Of a stretch of 64,000 bases of DNA, positions 1 through 11,560 are shown in pieces. Below the pieces are notes generated by a model. It did no database searches. It saw nothing but the letters and a program-made list of their open reading frames with translations, and had not been told where the DNA came from. Both the position numbers and the translations under genes were made by a program. This DNA comes from Chalara sp. BL73 (lineage: Eukaryota > Ascomycota > Leotiomycetes > Helotiales). The stretch covers positions 62,001-126,000 of the forward strand of contig CAKJVC010000027.1 of the NCBI GenBank assembly GCA_918026815.1. Reading direction: 5' to 3'. Numbering within the stretch: the first letter of the stretch is position 1; each line of letters starts with the position of its first letter.

Positions 1-1
1 T

Positions 2-175
2 ATCGGCATGGTTCGGGTCCCGCGTGGCCCTGCAGAAGAGATGGCGGAGATGTTGCGCCTTGCGCGCCTGCTTTCGCGGGCTGACCGGAGCGAGCGGCGC
101 TCGCAGCTCCACTTGGAGCTTGCGGCGTTGGCCGCTGTAGATGCGGAGGAGAAGGAGGAGGAGGAGGAAGAATAA
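2..175 (+). CDS. C-terminal end of an unidentified gene (partial)
   Basis: The window opens inside a reading frame that runs 57 codons to a TAA at 173-175. It encodes a Leu/Arg/Ala-rich amphipathic stretch (reads like a helix) followed by a run of six Glu after Lys. Local GC is much higher than in the flank, which supports coding. I do not recognise the family. It lies head-on to the Helitron that follows on the minus strand, so it may be host sequence outside the element or the end of another repeat. Confidence 0.4.
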   Translation: MGMVRVPRGPAEEMAEMLRLARLLSRADRSERRSQLHLELAALAAVDAEEKEEEEEE

Positions 176-400
176 ATCCCATAAAGGGTCCTTCTTGGTG
201 GAGGTGTATATTAACTTACGGGTTCGGAAATCCCTGCAAAGGGTCCTTTACGGGGGTTGCAACTGAATGCATTCTTTTGCTTTGCATAAGTCAACCCGTA
301 AACGTGATTAAACCCTAAAGCAAATTAGCTCTGAACTCGTAATAGACGCAACGCATAAGCAAAACAAATGCAAACAAAGCAAGCAAATCTATTATCTAAT
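176..400. other. Non-coding flank at the 3' side of Helitron-1
   Basis: No reading frame is seen. The stretch already contains the Helitron-1 word TTACGG/CCGTAA three times (near 216, 248 and 297), so it probably belongs to the element. A Helitron 3' terminus (hairpin plus CTRR, read on the minus strand) should lie near 180-215, but I could not fix it. Confidence 0.4.
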
Positions 401-3400
401 TCACAAATCATCTCTAAAAGCAGTTAACACCTCCGGATACACAATATTCAAAGCTTTACGGCCAGCTTCGGGTACTAAACTATCCGCAAGAAGAACATGA
501 AGGCCTTCTACGGACGATACTCGAGAAACCGCAACATAAAATTGGCCATGCGTAAAAACAGGAGTACAAAGATCCAGGCCTACCACTGATAATGACTGGC
601 CTTGTGACTTGTTAATTGTCATTGCAAAACACAAACGGACCGGAAACTGCTTGCGGGTGAAAGCAAAACCTATAGCGTCTTTATCAGCCTCTAATCGGAT
701 TCGTGGAATAGTCCGTAACTGGCCACGGAACTGGCCACTTAAGATTTCGGCCAATATCGAGTGATTTTTAAGGTCTTTTACAACCATTCTTGTTCCGTTG
801 CAAAGACTATCCGTAGGGTGTAAATTCCGCAATAGCATAATCACGGCTCCTTTCTTCAAATGCAACGCATGCGGCGGCAAGCCAGGAATATCAATAGTAT
901 TGATATGTTCTATAGGAACAGCATGTGCGCCGTCAGCATCTTCACCAGGCGCAGGTTCATCTACAGACAAATAAGTGCGTTGCGGGCCCGACAAACGGCT
1001 AAGGACATCTGTATTGATTTCATTTACACGTGCGTTAAGGGTCGTAAGCAAAGCCCGGCTACCGAATGCGTGCAAAGGATCAGAAATAGCTTGCTGAATG
1101 ATAGATGGAGGGTAAATTTGATCAATTAGCGCCGCTATTGTGGAAGGCTGGGAGATATAGGAAGGAAGCTCAATCAACCCATGATATTCCGGCTTAAAGC
1201 TTAGATCCTGCAACCATTGAATGAATTGCGGACCATTCTCACCGCTACGGACCCGCATATTGGACCGTAATCGCAAAATTCGAAACTGTTGCCAGAACCG
1301 TAAACGCTGTACAGAAGCTGTAACGGTATCTGCTCGAGACCCATTAGGAACTACAGGCAAAATCTGTGCAAAGTCCCCTCCTAAAATTACGGGCACGCCT
1401 CCAAACAAAACATCTTCGCTGGTCGACCGTAAATCGCACAACAGGCGATGAACTACCTGAAAGCAGAACTTATGCTGCATAGGCACTTCATCCCATATGA
1501 TCAAATCCACTTGAGCTAGGTCCCTTGCAGCAGGAGAATTTTTAGCAATCCCGCTTACGGAGTCCTCATTTCAAAATAAGAGGGATCCTAAAGCGTGAAT
1601 GCGAAGTGCGGCCATCTGGAAGCAACAAAGCTGCAATTCCCGTAGAAGCCACGCACAAAACCGATTTTCCTTGGCTCTTATAAAAGTGGTACAAAGCCGT
1701 GTACAAAAAAGTTTTGCCAGTACCTCCAGCGCCTTGCAGAAAGAAATGAGCGGTTTGCGGGTCCGACTCAATAGCATCCGTAATAGTCCGAAAGCAGTGT
1801 TGCTGATCAGGATTAAAGTTCGCCTGCATACCATCAAAAAGATCTTGTTCCAGTGCAGGGCTAACGGAATTATTGTGCTCCCAAAACTTACGGCTCCAAT
1901 CCCAGTTTACGGAAGGCAAACCGAAATCCGTCAAGCTTTTGTAAAGGTCCGCAATCCCAAGCTGGATACAGTACAGCCCGTAATCATAATGAGCATCAAC
2001 CAAAGGCATTGGCCAATCATGATCCTGGCCGAGTTTATAAAGAAGATCATCGCAAAAGGAAGCTCGGAATTGCAACCAAATATCAGAAGGATCTCCAATA
2101 CTTCCAGTCCGTAAGCCAGTAACAAATAAGGCCCGTAAACCGCTTGCAGGCGTAAACAAAGCTGCTTCGGCAAAGCAATGAACCCACTCCTGATCATCAT
2201 CAGCCACCCCGCGAGCAACGCAAGCAGCTCGATACGTTGGATGTTGAACGCCATCTACTACATATAAGTCTTGAAAAGAGCACGGCCCGCGGACAGTTGT
2301 AAGCAACAGCCGTAAGTAAAATCGCTCACCCGCAACAGGGCTCCAATAGTACAACCGGCCAATCGCAAACCCTTTTTGCCGAGGTGTCCAACAACGATAG
2401 GATTTATTCCATACGAAATGAGCAGGAAACTCCGAATAAAGATACTGGCGTGCTTCTGGGTGATCTCTGCAATAATCAAAATAGGCCATAAGAGTCGAAC
2501 GGGTATTTGCGGCTCTTGCAGCCAGCTCCTCAGCCGTAAAAGTGTCAGGAAAACATACAACCTGCTGGCCTTCCAAATGGACCGTAAGTTGCTCTACAGG
2601 TGGCCATTCCTGATGACACTTGAATTCAAACAGGCGATTAAAAGCCTCGATCGGACTTACGTACCGGCCTTGTATATAACGGGCGATCTCGTCTTGATTG
2701 TCAACCTGAACCGTAGCACGGTCACACCCTTTATACACGTACTTGTTGATATATTTTATCGCTTGTACCGAAGCGCAAAGTTCGACGTTAATATGGCTAC
2801 GATACTTCCGCAACAAATACGGGTTGTAAGGAACCACCCAAGCGTTGTCGCGAACAACCTGTTCGGTAGGAGCATGTGGTTTGGGGACCGTAAACGTCCG
2901 GCCATCATTCCTTCGGCGATACTCCGGATACCCATCTTCCTTGACAATGGTCGACGGCTTATATGGCTTCGGAAAACCTTTAGAGCACCGTAAAGGACCG
3001 TTATTCCCTTTGCGGACCATACACGGCGCAGAAGGATTATCAACACCGCAAGGCCCATGTGTCATATGAGCCAGAACCAGCTCCGTAATCTCGCCCGTAG
3101 GATCCCAAGAAGGGTCTGGAAGCTCGGCGCAAATCACCTCGTCGATCAATTCCGGAAGATTATATTCGATCGACCGGTCTAAGAATACCAAAATATGAAC
3201 GTGAGGCAAGCCACGCTTTTGATATTCAAGCGTGTATACATGTCCTTTATACCGGCCTAACAAATTTTGCTTGATATCTTTTAGCAATGCCTTCTTTTTA
3301 ATCTCAAACACGCGAGCGATCAAATCAGGGCGATCCATTGGCGTTTGCCCCGGCAAGAGGTCGTCCGTAATTTCGGGCCAGTGAGGGTCGGCCGTAAACG

Positions 3401-5250
3401 TAACGAAAAAGTCTGGCCGACCAAAATGGCGTACAATAGCCATAGAATCCTGATATAAGCTCTGCATAGCCCGTTCACTTCCAGTGTAAGATGCCGGAAG
3501 TATTACTTTACGGCCCAAGTCTGCCGCAGATGTGTCCCCAGCCGTAAGCGTATCTCGTAGGCCACTGTATACGTCCGCACGTAGTTTCTGCTGATTACTA
3601 CGGATCCAAATCAAAGCATTAGCTTCGCAAGAAACAAAGCTATCAATGATAAACTGTTGAGCAAGCCGGCCAGCGTAAAACAAAGGCGAGAACTCTCCGT
3701 TACGGACGTGTAAACGAAACCTGTAAAACACCCGCTGTTCTAGCCTCGTGTGATTCCGAGAATGATGACCTTGGCGAAGCTGCAACCCAAAATGCCACCC
3801 ATGATCGCCATTAGGAAACAAAAGCACATAGTGAAGAGGCATATAAGCAGGGTGGGTAACGTTAATTCTCGACAGCCGTGAAGTATCTTGACCGTTTGCA
3901 CGGGTTGCAACAATATCTCGGGAACTGGCATCGCTATACTCGTCAGGAATAATACCTGCAAGCTCATTAGCCGTAGGTAGATTCTCGCGGCGGCGATCAG
4001 CCCCGGTTTCTAGCACAATTCGCATTTGCGGGTTAAGAACAATCCGTAAGTCCGCCGGTAAATGTTGATCTGCTAGCCGATCTGCCGCAGTTTTGTAGAT
4101 AGAAATAAATGGGTTGCAAGCCATTAATATCGAGTGAAGCTCCGACAGAATAGCACGGCTTAGTCGCGGGTGAGAAGCAGCTCGAGCATCCGTTGCAAAT
4201 TGCGGGTCGTAAAAAAAGAGCTGAGAAAACAACGGTAACGCAGAGCCAGCTGGCCGTAGAGGGCCCTGTAAATGATATAGGTCGCCGTGGATTTGAAACA
4301 ATTGTATTCCTCCGCTTCTGATATTAATCCGTTCATCTCGATGGTAGTTTACAGACGTAAAAGCTAGAGCGTTATTGTAAGCACGTATGTTTTTACGGAA
4401 CGCCTGCGAGATAGGATCAGACTCTTGATACAAACGCTTCAACGAAGCTGGGATATCCGTAAGAACAGGCAAGTCGGCGTCACCCTTTTTACAGCACTTC
4501 TCAAACAGTCCATCTGGAGATGCATCTCCAGGGAAATGAAGTGCAGAGCAAAACTCGCATAGTACCGTAAATGACCCGCAAGAATGGGGAGCCTCGGCCT
4601 TGAGCTTGGATATCCAGCCAAAAGGGCGGTTCCTAAGATCAATAAAACGATCAAAGGCTTGTGGCGTTTGGACTGGTGAAGGCGGATTTTGCGGCTCTGC
4701 AAAAGGATCAGGACTTCCTTGCGGCCCAACTGTGGCAGACGGTTGTTCTGTAACCCGTAAATCGTCATCTAACGTTTCGAGTCCCTCCAATGCTTGTATA
4801 TCGCCGTCCCGCAATTCACGTTCCTCCTCTATTGGTATATCATTTTCAATATCCTCGTGTATTGCTATTGAAGGAGGGACCAAACGGGCACGCTTTCGAG
4901 GCCGAGCTGTGGCAGTTTCGGGTTGCACATTTGCACTACGGTCCGCAAGAGGGTTCCGGCGAGTTCTCGTTGCCTGCAAACAGTACCAGTTAGCCAATTC
5001 CTAGCAAGAACAAATAAGGAGAAAACAAAAACACCTTGCACGCGGAACAGGTTTTGTATGGAGCACCATTTCGGCTGACCGCAAAACAGGACGACGCTTT
5101 CCATACTTTACAGCAAGTGCAAAAAAAACGGGGAGAAGAATTCATCGCGTAGATAATACAAAAAAACACGTAAGTACAACCATTCAGCAATGTGTGAAAA
5201 GGTTACGGGTACAGAAAGTTAAGGGTTACGGCCTGTTACGGGACCTCACG
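200..5250 (-). mobile_element. Helitron-1, rolling-circle transposon
   Basis: The element is defined by its Rep-helicase gene (401-5145) and by the extent of the CCGTAA/TTACGG word, which is dense from about 212 to 5245 and stops on both sides. Helitrons lack terminal inverted repeats and insert between A and T, so the outer limits are approximate. At the right end three TTACGG copies fall within about 40 bases (5205-5245). No captured host exon is evident inside. Confidence 0.7.
401..5145 (-). pseudogene. Helitron-1 Rep/helicase, one frameshift
   Basis: Rolling-circle replication initiator fused to a PIF1-like helicase. Exon 1 (5145-5035) encodes a Cys-rich N-terminus (CTCC, then CSAC), probably a small zinc ribbon. 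A 61-nt intron (5034-4974; GT-AG, branch GCTAAC) leads in frame into exon 2. Exon 2 carries the Rep motif GLPHVHILVFLD, the tyrosine motif KYINKYVYKG and the Walker A GGTGKTF. The helicase continues in another frame below 1566 with the Walker B-like LIIWDE and the C-terminal VAVSRV block, ending at 401. One extra base in the short T run at 1569-1571 explains the break: without it IPLIL reads straight into NEDSVSGIAK. A GT-AG intron cannot explain it, because the stop lies before the only donor-like GTAAGC. All other domains look complete, so inactivation is recent or a sequencing error. Confidence 0.85.
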
Positions 5251-5796
5251 GATTTTGATGTGGGGATCACGTGGCCCGGAAAACTTGGCAAAAGTCTTGG
5301 GAGATTTCGTAGTATATATAGACAAAGTTACTAAGCTACACCCTAAAGCTATCTAAATATAAGATTGAATAATCCCACGCATGTGCTTCTTGTAATAGAC
5401 TCAAAGGTTTCGATATCTCGGCTTTGTCCTAGATGCTACTGGTGGTGGCACTTGTTCCGGTGGTTGATGTGAAGGGATCGACCTGTCTTTGCGATCTTCG
5501 GCTGAAAGCTCCATGCAGGTCGGGTAAGCCGGCGATAGAGGAAGTTCCACTTCTCTACTCGCACGTAGCCATTCATGGTGACATGTGCAAGCGTAGTGGT
5601 AGTGATGAACTTCGTAGACGATGATTTCCAAAAGCCAGGAAAGATGCACCTTCAGCATAAGTCCGTGCACCCCCATTCTCGCCCACCTAAAAATTACCGA
5701 ATTTTCAGACCGCTCCTCTTACATATTAAGTTTTTTTTCTCAGCCAGTTTTTATTCAAGTTGCTTTAAATTTTGAAATTTATATCTCAAGTCAACA
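5250..5796. other. Intergenic stretch and 5' flank of a pogo relic
   Basis: No gene is supported. A TATA-like string (AGTATATATAG, near 5311) and short open frames on both strands are present without recognisable domains. From about 5660 the sequence (GTGCACCCCCATTCTCGCCC) looks like the left end of the pogo relic whose frame starts at 5797. Confidence 0.4.
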
Positions 5797-6010
5797 ATGC
5801 CTCAATATACCGAAGATGATATATCCCAAGCACTTATTGATATTGCAAATAGCAAAGGCGTTAGGGCAGCTGCCCGAGATTGGGGGGTACCTTATACCAC
5901 CCTTCGAGAGCGAATTAAAGGCCGTGAAAACCATTATATTTCAGCAGAAAATCAGCAAAGACTATCAAGGGTTCAAGAAGATCACTTAGCTAACTGGGTT
6001 CTTGCTCACA
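5797..6010 (+). pseudogene. pogo/Fot1 transposase N-terminal relic
   Basis: About 70 codons from an ATG encode the helix-turn-helix DNA-binding start of a pogo-type transposase: MPQYTEDDISQAL, then ARDWGVPYTTLRERIKG, then the start of the CENP-B-type region ending near HLANWVLA. After about 6005 similarity stops abruptly, and the frame runs through unrelated, tandem-like sequence to 6126. The catalytic DDE domain is absent. The subfamily differs from the two full pogo elements in this window. The 5' leader is retained, which suggests a 3' deletion or an insertion rather than an internal fragment. Confidence 0.75.
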
Positions 6011-6119
6011 GTGTAGGCAGTAGTTGTCAGGTGCCAGTTCATCACGTGCCGGGAGGTGTTCAGGGGTTCAGGGGTAAGGATTCCAGGTTTGGCCTCGTGA
6101 AGGGTGGCCGGGGGCAGCG

Positions 6120-6340
6120 TTCCTAATAGTGCACACCATGAACTGCACTATTAGTGAACACTGTAGTTTACACTGATAGTGCATGGACTATTGGTTTAGT
6201 GTACATCTCTCGGACTACACTGCTGGTTCAGCGCAAGGCTTTCACACTACACCGGTGGTCCAGTGTAACTGGACCGCACTAACCAGTAGTCCGTGCGAAT
6301 GTCGCACACTAACAGTCTCACTATTAGTGCGCCCAAACTC
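6120..6340. repeat. Short inverted words around CACTATTAGTG
   Basis: Variants of the interrupted palindrome CACTATTAGTG and of CACTGATAGTGC recur at about 6125, 6145, 6172 and 6320 in both orientations, with several ACACT/AGTGT words between. It looks like a small foldback or subterminal region of a DNA element, but I could not define clean ends. Confidence 0.3.
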
Positions 6341-6675
6341 GGCGCGTGTCACGGGACATCGCGTCAAGTAGGTATGCTAGTGGATTACATGCTGGGATCA
6401 ACGGCAACCTAATTTTATACCGTAGCCAATCATTAGCTTGCAAACTTGGACAAGTACCACCCTAGAAGTTAAAGGCTGAGTCCAAGAACAATTTGGAACC
6501 TATGATCACAATCAAATCTCTATGACTTCTGAATTGGCTGGTTGCCAAGTATGGGTGGTCATATTCAACGATTGGAAGTGGTTGGTCGGTTTCGGCTCTG
6601 CAGCCGGCAGACATCAATGCTCAAGAGCCTAGGCCCTAGAATAGACAAGAGAGGCAGTTGTCCGCCATATAATAT

Positions 6676-7702
6676 CTACATCCGCTGCGCTTGGAGTTTC
6701 CCGACTTGGTTAAGACATTGAACGGCACCAAAGCCAACTATACTGTCTTTGCACCTACAGACAAGGCATTTGAGAAGATTCCAGATCATGGCGAGAAACC
6801 ACCAAAGGAACTCATTGAAAAGGTCCTCCAGTACCACGTCTCACCAGACTTTTACCCTGCGGGTCGCATCTTTGCGTCACATACCATCCCTACTGCTTTG
6901 AAATCGCCGTCTCTTGGTGGCGAGCCGCAACGTTTGCGCGTGAGTCTTGGTTTCAGGGGTCTTGGCGTGAATTTCTATAGCAAAATCGTTGCAGTTAATA
7001 TCGTAAGTGTGTCGTTTTCCCTTCTACCTGGTTTTCACTAATCGAATTTAGTTCGGCACCAATGGGGTTATCCACGGCGTCGATTCTCTTCTGCTTCCTC
7101 CCCCTCCCGCACTCAAAATTATCAAGCTTCTTCCATCCGAGTTCTCGACCTTACAATTAGGACTGTTAAAGACAGGGCTGGCCGAATCACTTGCTGATGC
7201 ACCACATACCGGCGGAACGCTTTTTGCTCCTTCCAACGTCGCATTTCAGAAGCTCGGCCCCAAGATAAATGCCTTCCTCTTTAGCAAATATGGACAAAAG
7301 TATTTGAAGGCGCTGCTGGAATATCACATCGTTGCCAACCAGACTCTCTACTCTGATGCATTTTACAAAGCCAAGAGTACCTCTGAGTCGGACCTTATTG
7401 CCGAGAAAGTTGCAAAGGAGTTTCCCAATGGACATTTCCACATCGATCTCCCAACGTTGCTAGCCGACAAAAGCTTGAGCATTGACATCGCTCGATGGGG
7501 GCGTTTCATTACGATCAAGATCAATGGCTTCAACAGCATCGCAGTCCAGGATGGACTTGCAAAGGACGGTGTTATCCATGTAGTGTCGAGCTTATTAATT
7601 CCGCCGAAGACGCTAGAGGGTACTGCTTACGTGGGTGAGGGGATGGACCTTGAAGACTTTAAGTCACGCTTTGACATTGAGGAGAGATACGAGGAGTTGT
7701 AG
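6676..7702 (+). CDS. Two-domain fasciclin (FAS1) protein, 5' end unclear
   Basis: FAS1 domains are extracellular or cell-surface adhesion modules. Exon 1 (to 7002) holds the first domain with the hallmark YTVFAPTDKAFEKIP, then LQYHVSP. A 49-nt intron (7003-7051; GTAAGT, branch CACTAAT, TTTAG) splices in phase 0 to FGTNGVIHGVDSLLLPP, the typical end of a FAS1 domain. The second domain has TLFAPSNVAFQKLG, LEYHIVANQTLYSD and the closing GVIHVVSSLLIPP, with a stop at 7702. No ATG or signal peptide can be joined: upstream of about 6676 the frame closes, so the N-terminus is either on an undetected exon or lost. A transposon relic lies just upstream. Within the visible part there are no stops. Confidence 0.8.
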
Positions 7703-8018
7703 TCACTCATCACTCGTTGCTGCAAGACAAATTGTATTTTCCGAAAATCATGACGGGATGGGATCTCTTTCCTCTCTTTACCAGAATTAGGGTTCAAATG
7801 ATAAATCATGTAGTAAGATCTATCGGGTTAATTAAAATATTTTCGTCGTCCTATGTGTCTTGGCAGTTGATTTAGGGATGGATTATCGTCACAAACTCAT
7901 TCTTGTCAAATTTTGCAAGTCCTATGGGCTGTGCTCTTTATCAAACTTGGTCTTGAATTGATTTGGTGGACCACCTCGCTCGTTCTCCTTAATCACTCGC
8001 TACCTCATTATTCATCTT
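7703..8018. other. 3' flank of the FAS1 gene up to hAT-1
   Basis: No gene is seen. The stretch ends at the left terminal inverted repeat of hAT-1. The eight bases before the element (TTCATCTT) do not match the eight after it. Confidence 0.5.
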
Positions 8019-8040
8019 CAGTGTAGCCAGTAGTGTGGCC

Positions 8041-8180
8041 GTAAAAATACCACGGCGTAAATTACGGTACGGTACGGTATAATACGGTACGGTAGGCCGT
8101 AATGGTACAATTTTAAGAATACGCACTGCTTACTCAGAATACGACGTAATATGGCGTATTACGGCGTAATACTGTACCAC
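8041..8180. repeat. hAT-1 left subterminal TACGG/CCGTA array
   Basis: ACGGT repeats (TACGGTACGGTACGG and a second block) are followed by GGCCGTAA, GACGTAATATGGCGTATT and ACGGCGTAAT. Comparable words occur near the right end (TACGCCGTATTACGCCGTAC at about 11422-11441). Clustered subterminal motifs are typical transposase-binding sites in hAT elements, which is the likely role here. Confidence 0.6.
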
Positions 8181-8650
8181 CAGTGAGGCTGAAATTAAGC
8201 TTTCGCTTAAGGTATTATCTGCTACCCAACAATACGCTTGATTATTAGGCTGAGAATGACTCTCATAGTACCAACGCTATAATTATAATACTAGATATAC
8301 GTTAATTTACTGGTTCATATCTTTCGAACGGCACTAAATTCATAATTTATGAATGTATGGTTGGCGTAGAATTTAAGTTTGAAGTTATCGTGCAAAACTC
8401 GGGCATTTCCACCCGAACTTTGCTTCAAATATCCAAAGCCCAACTACGCCTTCAATTCTTAACTAAATTGCGAGACTCTTATATATATAGATTCATTAAT
8501 ATACACTCTGTCAATTGGGCCTATGTAGGCTTAATTCGGCTGAGGTTGAGTAACATTATTATTCAATAGTTTAATTTTCTAATTTTTGAAGCTATTCCCA
8601 AGTATTTGTGTTGAACAGGTTAGGTCTAAGGACCATACCTAAAGTCTATT

Positions 8651-8690
8651 GTAGGCACCAGTAGGCACCAGTAGGCAACAGTAGGCATCA
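8651..8690 (+). repeat. Four tandem copies of a 10-bp unit in the hAT-1 5' region
   Basis: GTAGGCACCA occurs twice, followed by GTAGGCAACA and GTAGGCATCA, in perfect 10-bp register. It lies inside hAT-1, about 550 bp before the transposase start. Confidence 0.85.
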
Positions 8691-9078
8691 TTGTGTTGAC
8701 ATGCGAGTATCACACCTCTATAAGTAGAGGGATTCTCTCCTGTAGTTTAGGTTCTACAACCTTCAGCAATTGACACTGTTTGCCCTATACTCTCTGAAGG
8801 CCACGTGACTATTTCCCTCTATTTGAAACAATTTGGCATATATGACTTTAATAACCCAACTTCACTTAAATTCTATATCACCAAAACTTAACCAACGTAC
8901 ATCGGAGTGATGTCATTTGAAAGCCCTCCCTCTAATACGCGTAATATCTCAACATGAAGTAATTTAGAGTATATCTTTATGTTTTCCGAAGGCTTTGAAG
9001 TCAATGTTTTGATCAAAAAAAACACGCTAATTCTAGTGATTCGAAATCACCAGAATCCCTGCGCAGTGGAGTTTGGTC

Positions 9079-9086
9079 TATATAAA
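9079..9086 (+). promoter_or_regulatory. TATA box of the hAT-1 transposase
   Basis: TATATAAA lies 111 bases before the chosen ATG (9197), followed by a T/C-rich leader typical of fungal promoters. Confidence 0.5.
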
Positions 9087-9196
9087 CCTTGATTTCTTAT
9101 CGTTCTCTTACTTTATTTCTTCTTTCTCTTTCATCAAAATATCAATCATCAATTTGCTCCCCACCTTCCTACCAACCAACCTATAACCAAATCCAG

Positions 9197-11375
9197 ATGT
9201 CTCAAGCCTCAATGATATCATCATCTGACCTTGAATATCTTGATATTTCTTCCTCTCCACCTCCTTCCTCTCCACCTAGTTTAACTAGTTATTCCTCAGG
9301 ATATAAAAGGCTTCGAACTAGCTGGGTTTATAAGCACATGCCAGATCCTGATCCGGAATACCGATATTTTTATAAAGGGAAAGAAGAGTGGCGTTGTAAA
9401 TATTGCTCGAAAGCTTATAGTACAAACGGTGGTACTCGAGTGATTCAGAGGCACCTCTTTGAGAAGCATACCAAGTCGGAGAAGTCTTCTCGGGAGAATA
9501 TTTCGGCAAAGCGGCAGCAGTCAATTGAGCATGCTCTTGAGCTCTCTCAGGATCAGTCCTTTAAGCGCCGAAAGCTTAATACGACTAATAGTGATGGCAA
9601 CCACCTTGAGGTCTTATATATTAAGTTCCTTACCGCCTGCCACCTCCCACTTCGTCTCGTCGAATACCCTGAGTTTCGGGACCTCCTCAACTATATCAAC
9701 GATGATATTGATACCTGGCTTCCTACTTCTCATACAACAATCACTCAATGGGTTCTGCGCCAGTTTAGCTCTATGAAGGAACAGATGAAGTCGAGGCTGC
9801 ATAGTGCTCTGACCGATATCCACATTAGCTGCGACCTTTGGACATCACCAAATAGCTTACCAATCCTGGGACTTGTGAGCCATTATATCGCTCAGGATGG
9901 CCAACTTGAGAGTGCTACCCTAGCACTTGTTGAGATGGAGGGGGAGCACTCCGGAGAGAACCTTGCTAAGTATCTACAAGAGATGGTAGCGGACTGGGGA
10001 ATTAGTAGGAAGTTAGGATACATACAGATGGACAATGCGACCAATAATGATACCATGATGCGAGAATTTGAGGATCGTGAGTAATACCCGATTACTTTGA
10101 TATTTGTCCTAATTTCATCTAGGCGCATATGACTCCTGGAATATTGATTATAATGCAAAGCACCATCGAATCCGATGTATCGGCCATATTATCAACTATC
10201 GGCACAGTCTTTCCTATTTGTTAACCAAGCCGAAGCTCTTGAGACAACTCAGGATGAAATGGACCAGTGGAGGAGGCTCGGACCACTTGGCAAGCTTCAT
10301 AACTTTGTTACTCACATTGGACGTACCGCACAACGAAAACAACAATGGAGAGCCATCTCAAGAGGCAGAAATATCGCTCGAGATAATGGCACCCGGTGGA
10401 ACTCTTGGGACAAGATGCTTAGCGAGGTTATTCCTCTACAAAAGGCTGTAGACCGGTTCTTTGCGCAATACCCCGAGAAGGAGCTAAATCTGGATCGACT
10501 ATTGCCTGAGGACTGGGCCCTTTTGAGCAAGGTCAGGTGTTCTATTTCCCTATTTTCCCCCCTAATCTTGATACCAATCATTAATCCTTAACTTATAGGT
10601 TAAAGGTTTTCTGACAAACCTCGCACATACGACCAAGGCACTAGAATCAAACCGAAATACCCTTGATGAGGTACTCCCTGCTTTAGATTTCATCCTTCAA
10701 CAATATGAGGAGGGCAAAGCTCAATATAAGAACGACCCAGTCATGAGTACTTGTATTAACTTTGGCTGGGCAAAGCTAGATAAATACTATGCTCTTTCTA
10801 GTGAGACACCAACATATGTAGGCGCGCTTGTCCTTCATCCGGCCTATAAGTGGCAATATATTGAGGAGCACTGGATGTGTGAGTGGTGGGGCCAGCTAAG
10901 ACCGCTCTGGAGGAGCTATGGAGAGAGAAGTATATGCCTACATGCTTTGAGAGCCTCCCAGGCGAAGCTACTGCTGCTGCTACTTGGCTTGGTCTTGCTC
11001 CCACATGCACAACGCCAAATAAGTTTACTCAGTGGAAGAACTCCTTAAAAGCAAAGGTGCCGACGACTCTACCAGGACGAATATACTCGATATTGCGCTA
11101 CACTACCACACCACGACTTTGAGGATGTGAGGGATTGGTGGCTGGCACCTGAGCAGCAAGCCATATATCCTAATTTGAGCAAGATGGCTCTAAACTTGCT
11201 TTCTATTCCTGCTATGAGTGCAGAGCCAGAACGCCTTTTCTCATCTTGCAAAATTACAGTTATAGATCGCCGTAATAAGCTTTCAGTAAAGGTGATTGAA
11301 GCCTTAGAGTGTTTAAGGTCCTGGCATAAGGTAAAAGCCTTTGAATTAGAGGAAGGAATAGGAGTTGGAAGGTAG
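9197..11375 (+). pseudogene. hAT-1 transposase, BED finger plus dimerisation domain, three frameshifts
   Basis: Exon 1 (9197-10076) starts at MSQASMISSSD, preferred over upstream non-ATG codons. It carries a BED zinc finger (WRCKYCSKAY..., then H and H in IQRHLFEKH) and the start of the RNase H-like catalytic core (ISCDLWTSPNS, GYIQMDNATNN). Intron 1 is 10077-10122 (GTGAGT-TCTAG). Exon 2 runs 10123-10531, intron 2 is 10532-10598, and exon 3 ends with the hAT C-terminal dimerisation domain (WWLAPEQQAIYPNLSKMA, SIPAMSAEPERLFSS) at 11375. One-base losses near 10192 (after RCIGHIIN) and 10885 (at EW|VGPAK), plus a one-base gain near 11073 (before DEYTRY), break the frame. No nonsense mutation is needed. 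The decayed gene cannot make a full transposase as it stands. Confidence 0.8.
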
Positions 11376-11560
11376 AGGAAAAGTAAAAGGATCTATGGGT
11401 CACGTGTAATTATACTCTAGTACGCCGTATTACGCCGTACGTATAAGAAAGGAAGTATATTACTGCAGTACTATTCAGTGCGTATTTGTGGGAGGAATCT
11501 GTACTGCAGTGGTAATAAGGCATCAAATTACTGCAGTAATTACGGCGTACACACTACTAG

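Noticed and set aside
860..1129. Plus-strand open frame inside Helitron-1
   Set aside because: It is the antisense of the helicase region; no domain and no start context.
1511..1566. GTAAGC...CAAG as an intron joining the two Helitron-1 frames
   Set aside because: The first frame stops at a TGA before the GTAAGC donor, while deleting one base restores the expected sequence exactly; a frameshift is simpler.
9089..9196. Upstream part of the hAT-1 first frame as N-terminus
   Set aside because: It lacks an ATG and begins three bases after the TATA box; the ATG at 9197 matches the MSSQ-type start of hAT-2.
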